Shown here in pieces: positions 6,270-10,702 of a DNA stretch of 10,702 nt (the stretch's first letter is position 1; the number at the start of each line of letters is the position of its first letter). A program made the position numbers and the translations under genes. A model generated the notes under the pieces. That model was given only the letters and a program-made list of their open reading frames with translations. It searched no databases and was not told the DNA's origin. Source of the stretch: Acidimicrobiaceae bacterium (GTDB lineage: Bacteria > Actinomycetota > Acidimicrobiia > Acidimicrobiales > RAAP-2); NCBI GenBank assembly GCA_003164275.1, contig PLSY01000043.1:1-10702 (forward strand), written 5' to 3'.

Positions 6270-9200
6270 TTAGCCATTGACGAGTTGAGCTAAGGCGCGC
6301 GACGCCTCTTGGCGTTTCGCTCGGATGGTTGTGTAGATCTCGCGATGCTGCGCGACGATCAGAGACCAGCGAAAGGCTTGTGCGGCTGCCTGGGCGCGCT
6401 GAGCAAGCTCGGCTTGCAACCCGTCGTTGAGGAGCACCTTGCAGAGTGAGGCCGTGAGAGATGCGCTGTCGTCGGGCTCTACGAGCATGAGGGCGTCGCG
6501 GACGTCAGCAAAGATGGGCAGGTCCGTCGCTACCACCGGCTTTCCCACGGGCAGGATAAATCGCAACGCGCCACTTGCAGATTCCTCAGTCGGGCGGTAG
6601 GGGAGCGCGATCACATCAGCCGAGGTGAGCGCTGCGCGGATCGTTTCGTCCGGTAGAAAGTCAGTGATTAAGGTGACATGATCTTCTAGCTTGCGGGTCA
6701 GAATTTCCCTTCGAACCTCTAGCTCGAAGTTGGCCGAGATTACGTCGGGATGCCGGGCGCACAGTGCCAAAAGGTGAATGTCGGGAATTTCCGTTCGGAG
6801 GCGGTCGATAGCATCAAGCAACTCGAGTGTTCCCTTGTGAGGCAACAGGAATCCGAATGCGCCAACCACCTTGCGATTGGCCAGACCAATGGTCGCTTTC
6901 ACCTCCTGGCCGTTTACTTCGGGAGGGTCTGGGGCTCCGTGGAAGATGACCGAGACGTTGTCAGTGATTCCGAAGGTGCGCAGTCTTTCGGCGTCTGATT
7001 GTTGATGAACGATGATCTTGTCCACTTGCCGGAGCGTGGAGGCGATGTCCCCGACGCTGACGACCTCCCCATCGATTATCGGGTCACTGGTCCGGTGAAG
7101 TGTCACAACAACACCACGAAGCGGAAGTTGCTTCTCGATCAGCGCGGCGAGGTGCTGGAGCTCGAAGAAGGCGAAGTTGAATTGGAAATGGACGATCTCG
7201 GGATCTGCCCATTCCAGCGCATCATCAAGTTCAGATAGATCCGGGGTCCAGCGGTTGGTCCACGATCGCTCGACTCCCCACTCAGCCTCGGACTCGAGTG
7301 TCTCGACGTTTCGATCGGCGAAAACTCGATAGGTGATTGCCCCTTTGGCATTCTCGACGATGTACCTGCTGTAGTCAGCAATACCGCAGCGCGAATTCCA
7401 TGTGGAAACCATGGCCACTCGAGGCACCTGTGCTGACTCTTCGAGCTCGGCGACGAAATCACTCCAGCGCTGAGCCGTAGCTCGCCACGTAAACCGATCG
7501 GCGATAAGTGCTTGGGCGGTCTCGACCCTTTGTGCAATCTCGATCGAATGAGGAGATTCGAATGATTGCCGCAGGAGTCCGCGAAGTGCATCCCCGTCGG
7601 GTTCGGCCCACTCGGACCCAGGAGTGGCCACGTGCGAAGTTGCTGGCTCGACATGATACGGAATCGTGATGGCAGTCTCGTCCGACACAAACTCGGCAAG
7701 TCCCGAATACGACGTAGCGATCACTGGGACTCCGGCGGCCATGGCCTCAGCGACGGGAAGACCGAACCCCTCGCCGCGTGCTGGGTGCACATAACAGCTT
7801 GCCAAGTTGTAAAGCGCTCCAACTTCCTCGGTTTCGAGATCTCGATCGATCCAACGGACATCGGGCGGATCGGGGTGTTCGGCTAGAAGTCGTTCTAAGT
7901 GTCTTCCGACCTGGTTGTGGGGATTCGGAAACGTCTTGAGGATGAGCGAAATGTCATCGGCGTTGGAAAATTCCGCGAAGTAGGCCTCCAAGAGCACATC
8001 GACCCCCTTTCGGGGGAATGCAGAGCTTATGTGAAGTAGGCGAAAGGATCGCAGATCTGAGAGTTCCGGCTGATCGGGCCGGGCGTCTGGGTTGGGCTTG
8101 TCAACGCCGACGCCGACTACGGCGATCGGTACATCAACCCCAGAATTTCTCAGCGCGTCCTTCACGTAGTTGGAGAAGACCCCGATCCCGTCAAGGTAGC
8201 CATTGAAGTCTCGAACGATATTCGGAGGAACGACGCTTTCTTCCCAGCCGAAGTATTCACACGTCATTCCGCCCGTTGAGTCGATTAGCCGAGGTGGCCA
8301 CATTTGGCGGATGACCACGTCGGGATATGGCACTGTCTTGGCGCGCTCGTAAAGGAGGGCGGCCTCCGGCATTCCGGCGACATCTTCGGGACTGGGTGAA
8401 TAGTCGCCCGGGCCCTCGGTCGCATAGATTGAGACGCTTCGGTCCTGAATCTCTGAAAGGCTCTCCGCCAGCCTCCGGTTCACCTGGGCAAGGCTGTAAC
8501 TGGTCTCGAACGGCCCCTGTACTTGGACCTCAACTGGTCTACCTCCGGCCATAGCGGAAGACACCACGCGCTCAAGGAGAGCGCGCGTGTCAAACGCGTT
8601 GACCTGTTCGACGCGATGGAACTGCCTCTCGACCAGTCGCTGCCGCATCTCCACATCGCCTTGGACCGCTGCCACCGTTGCTGCGACGACATCGGGATTC
8701 TTGGTCCGCAGAAGAACTCCGGCACCGCCCATCGTCTCCGGAATGGCAGCTGCCCCGAAGGCCACAACCGGAACGCCCGCCGCCATGGCTTCGAGAAGTG
8801 GCACTCCAAATCCCTCGTGCTCGCTGAGGGAGACGAAGGTTCCGGCGCTATCGAATTGCAGCAGTAGGTCCTGTTCTGAGATTTTGCCCAACATCCTGAG
8901 CATGCCTCCGACACCTAGGTCCTTGGCAATCGTACGGACGTACTCCGCGTAGTCTCCCTGGGCCGAGGTGTCACCGACAAGGATCAAACGCGCCTGGGGG
9001 TTGTAGTGGCGTGAAAACTCCGAGAAGGCAGCCACGAGGTCGTGCTGGCATTTGTTCGCGACCAGCCGACCCACGAAGAGCCAGTCGCTGGAGCGAAACT
9101 CGTTACTGGCCCGCGCCGCTGAGAACGTCTGGAAGTCGGTGCGAACGGGCAGCACCTCGACACGACGAAATCCGACCTTCAACATCTCCCTTCGGTTGTA

Positions 9201-9596
9201 GTTCGAGTCTGCGACTCCTGCGGTACTCCGGATGGCAAGGACTCCGAGTTGTTCGTGGCCGAGGCGCACGTAGTGGCGAGTCCAGGGGTCGGAGAAATAT
9301 TTGGCAGGTGTGATGTTGTGATAAACGGTCACGATGTCGTTAGCAAGACCGATCACGTACTCAAAGGCATCGTGCCCCATGGAATGGTGCACGAGCAGCA
9401 GCTCGTCCTCCGCGCCCGCATAGCTCTCAATCTGAAGGATTCGGCCGTGAAGCTGCTCTCCTACATGCTCTGCGAAGATCTCAGAGGTGAAGCCCATGGA
9501 CCGAAGCAACCGCTGCAGTTGCAGCATTTGCTGGGTGACAGCGTCGCCGACGTTGCTCCCTGAATGGAACTGGTGGACGGCCGCGTACGGTTTCAT
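6270..9596 (-). CDS. Trimodular GT4-type (GT-B) glycosyltransferase
   Basis: This 1108-aa soluble protein is about three times the length of a single GT4 enzyme. Module 1 (about 1-350) has AAVHQFHSGSNVGD (5-18), VYHNITP (91-97), the donor-site FVGRLVANK (174-182) and EHEGFGVPLLEAMAAG, with the E-x7-E pair at E261 and E269. Module 2 (about 355-718) begins VQVQGPFETSYSLAQVNRRL, then has SSAFPRKGVDVLLEAY (524-539) and ARGEGFGLPVAEAMAAG with the pair at E609 and E617. Module 3 (about 725-1108) begins VAMVSTWNSRCGIADYSRY, has FGFLLPHKGTLELLDAI (914-930) and ends with EESASGALRFILPVGKPVVA (1004-1023). In module 3 the second glutamate is missing and the EGFG loop is replaced. Family knowledge suggests stepwise addition of two or three sugars from nucleotide donors to a lipid-linked glycan at the cytoplasmic face. 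The ATG start has no Shine-Dalgarno site but overlaps the stop of the upstream methyltransferase gene, implying coupled translation. Sugar specificity cannot be told. Confidence 0.93.
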   Translation of the reverse strand: MKPYAAVHQFHSGSNVGDAVTQQMLQLQRLLRSMGFTSEIFAEHVGEQLHGRILQIESYAGAEDELLLVHHSMGHDAFEYVIGLANDIVTVYHNITPAKYFSDPWTRHYVRLGHEQLGVLAIRSTAGVADSNYNRREMLKVGFRRVEVLPVRTDFQTFSAARASNEFRSSDWLFVGRLVANKCQHDLVAAFSEFSRHYNPQARLILVGDTSAQGDYAEYVRTIAKDLGVGGMLRMLGKISEQDLLLQFDSAGTFVSLSEHEGFGVPLLEAMAAGVPVVAFGAAAIPETMGGAGVLLRTKNPDVVAATVAAVQGDVEMRQRLVERQFHRVEQVNAFDTRALLERVVSSAMAGGRPVEVQVQGPFETSYSLAQVNRRLAESLSEIQDRSVSIYATEGPGDYSPSPEDVAGMPEAALLYERAKTVPYPDVVIRQMWPPRLIDSTGGMTCEYFGWEESVVPPNIVRDFNGYLDGIGVFSNYVKDALRNSGVDVPIAVVGVGVDKPNPDARPDQPELSDLRSFRLLHISSAFPRKGVDVLLEAYFAEFSNADDISLILKTFPNPHNQVGRHLERLLAEHPDPPDVRWIDRDLETEEVGALYNLASCYVHPARGEGFGLPVAEAMAAGVPVIATSYSGLAEFVSDETAITIPYHVEPATSHVATPGSEWAEPDGDALRGLLRQSFESPHSIEIAQRVETAQALIADRFTWRATAQRWSDFVAELEESAQVPRVAMVSTWNSRCGIADYSRYIVENAKGAITYRVFADRNVETLESEAEWGVERSWTNRWTPDLSELDDALEWADPEIVHFQFNFAFFELQHLAALIEKQLPLRGVVVTLHRTSDPIIDGEVVSVGDIASTLRQVDKIIVHQQSDAERLRTFGITDNVSVIFHGAPDPPEVNGQEVKATIGLANRKVVGAFGFLLPHKGTLELLDAIDRLRTEIPDIHLLALCARHPDVISANFELEVRREILTRKLEDHVTLITDFLPDETIRAALTSADVIALPYRPTEESASGALRFILPVGKPVVATDLPIFADVRDALMLVEPDDSASLTASLCKVLLNDGLQAELAQRAQAAAQAFRWSLIVAQHREIYTTIRAKRQEASRALAQLVNG
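9593..9596 (-). promoter_or_regulatory. ATGA stop-start overlap (translational coupling)
   Basis: On the minus strand the ATG of the triple glycosyltransferase and the TGA of the upstream methyltransferase share the four bases ATGA. The glycosyltransferase start has no ribosome site of its own, so terminating ribosomes probably re-initiate here. The two proteins would then be made in a linked ratio. Confidence 0.75.
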
Positions 9597-10702
9597 TTGG
9601 TCGCGATGATTGCGTAATCCTGATAGCCAAAGACACTCTTCAACAGAGCGTTGACGGCGTTGCCTGGACCTTCCTCACTCGCCGACTCCTCGATCATCCC
9701 CATGCTCGGGTGAGGCGCCTGCTCCTGCAGTTGCACGTCGTTGAAGCCGATCTGCTCACAAATGAATCGGAGGGTTTCTGGGTGCACCGGCCGGATGTGT
9801 GACGGGTCGGCGTAGAAGTGTTCGCCAAGGGCGAATGAGCTGCGGGGATTTATAGTTTCAACGATCAATACACCGCCCTCACGCAGGTCGTCATAACTCA
9901 ACGAGACGAAGCGCTGCAGCTCGGAGGTGAGCAGGTGCTCGACGACTTGCGAGCAGAAGATGGCTTTGAGCGAGTTCTCCTCAAGTCGTTCGAGCAGTGG
10001 AACTGCCCCTTCGTCCACGACATCAAGCTCCTTCTTTCGACATTCCTCAACCATGCCGGCGTCCGAATCAACACCGAAGGAGTCGTATCCTGCGTCGTTT
10101 AGTACTTCGAGCATCTCCCCCCGCCCGCAACCGACATCGAGGACTCGACCTGGAACCCCATCACCTGGAAGCCAGTCGAGATAATGCCGCTGAGCGTTCT
10201 TGAGTTCCTCGCTACTGCCACGAAACCGGTTCTCGAACCCGACGTAGTCGACCTCAGCACCGCTGCTGGATCCCGCCCCAAGCCGCTCAAGCAGGGAGGT
10301 CACTTCCCGATGGAGGACGTCCACTTCTTGGCGCAAGTCGTTGTTGTCCGGTCGGTGGAGGAGCAACTCAGAGACGTCGCGGTGTCGCTGGGCCATCTCT
10401 TCGGCTGCTGAACGCATGCGGCCCTGAAGAGCGTTAGCGCGCTCCACCGTCGAGACGAGCTGCATGCGGAGGGTCAGTTGATTCCGTCGGAGTCCTTCAA
10501 CTTCTCGGGTCAGAAGACGGAGCTGGTTCAGAACCTGGGTCGCGAATTCGGCAGTGCGCACATCGAAGTCCTGCTGTGTGCGCCAACGCGGCTCGACGTA
10601 CCAGCTGGTGGCTTTTCGTATCGCCCTCTTCGCACCCCATGCCAATTGACCCCGCAAGCCGCTGGCCCGAGCCAAGCCCGGAGGGGTGACGTGGCCTTGC
10701 TT
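9593..10702 (-). CDS. Coiled-coil class I SAM methyltransferase (5' end uncertain)
   Basis: Numbering here starts at a TTG at 10673-10675, which gives 360 aa. That TTG has no ribosome site, and the frame stays open through the remaining 27 bases to the window edge, so the true start may lie outside. A basic amphipathic stretch (KRAIRKATSWYVEPRW, 16-31) leads into a long helical, probably coiled-coil segment (about 40-132) rich in leucine, glutamate and arginine. A conserved-looking linker, VGFENRFRGSSEELK (145-159), precedes the catalytic domain. The latter has SAM-binding VLDVGCGRGEMLEVL (178-192), the acidic residue in FGVDSDAGM (D203), IFCSQVVEHL (239-248) and DPSHIRPVHPETLRF (290-304). 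This is the architecture of polysaccharide-associated methyltransferases. It may methylate the glycan made by the coupled downstream glycosyltransferase, either on each sugar or as a terminal cap. The coiled coil may mediate oligomerisation or membrane docking. No kinase domain is visible. Confidence 0.88.
   Translation of the reverse strand, partial: KQGHVTPPGLARASGLRGQLAWGAKRAIRKATSWYVEPRWRTQQDFDVRTAEFATQVLNQLRLLTREVEGLRRNQLTLRMQLVSTVERANALQGRMRSAAEEMAQRHRDVSELLLHRPDNNDLRQEVDVLHREVTSLLERLGAGSSSGAEVDYVGFENRFRGSSEELKNAQRHYLDWLPGDGVPGRVLDVGCGRGEMLEVLNDAGYDSFGVDSDAGMVEECRKKELDVVDEGAVPLLERLEENSLKAIFCSQVVEHLLTSELQRFVSLSYDDLREGGVLIVETINPRSSFALGEHFYADPSHIRPVHPETLRFICEQIGFNDVQLQEQAPHPSMGMIEESASEEGPGNAVNALLKSVFGYQDYAIIATK

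Noticed and set aside
7139..7699. A 186-aa minus-strand open frame within the triple glycosyltransferase gene
   Set aside because: It is out of frame with the clear GT-B reading frame and has a serine/arginine/proline-rich shadow composition.

Overview
The window looks like actinobacterial (Actinomycetota) chromosomal DNA. The base composition is moderately GC-rich, TTG and GTG starts occur beside ATG, and the first gene is a short (about 310 aa) Ppx/GppA phosphatase of the type found in actinobacteria. The moderate rather than extreme GC, together with the GT2-methyltransferase fusion, would fit a lineage such as Acidimicrobiia. That placement is an impression from the sequence and was not tested by a search.

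Layout. (1) At 71-1009 (+) there is a housekeeping-type exopolyphosphatase/GppA gene, possibly following the tail of another gene that enters from the left edge. (2) At 1028-2506 (-) there is a GT2 glycosyltransferase fused to a class I methyltransferase, convergent with ppx across an 18-base gap. (3) From 2507 to 2815 lies a divergent control region of about 310 bases. (4) At 2816-4645 (+) there is a large polytopic membrane protein resembling GT-C glycosyltransferases. (5) At 4677-6122 (-) there is a second GT-C-like (PMT/GT39-type) membrane protein, convergent with the first. (6) At 6270-9596 (-) a single 1108-aa protein holds three consecutive GT-B (GT4-type) glycosyltransferase modules. 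(7) From 9593 to the right edge (-) lies a coiled-coil plus class I SAM-methyltransferase protein. It overlaps the triple glycosyltransferase by an ATGA, so the two are very probably translationally coupled.

How the genes may work together. Apart from ppx, every gene belongs to the assembly of a cell-surface glycan. The soluble multi-module GT4 enzyme and the GT2 enzyme would build a glycan from nucleotide sugars, probably on a polyprenyl carrier. The methyltransferases would methylate sugars or cap chains. The two membrane GT-C-like proteins would move sugars from polyprenyl-phosphate donors outside the membrane. The most interesting unit is the coupled pair at the right. A multi-domain polymerising glycosyltransferase next to a coiled-coil methyltransferase recalls the WbdA/WbdD pair that polymerises, methyl-caps and measures the enterobacterial O8/O9/O9a polymannan. 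Here the coiled coil is N-terminal and no kinase domain is visible. Whether it is an actinobacterial chain-length ruler is a hypothesis.

I see no tRNA, rRNA, insertion sequence, CRISPR array or prophage gene in the window.
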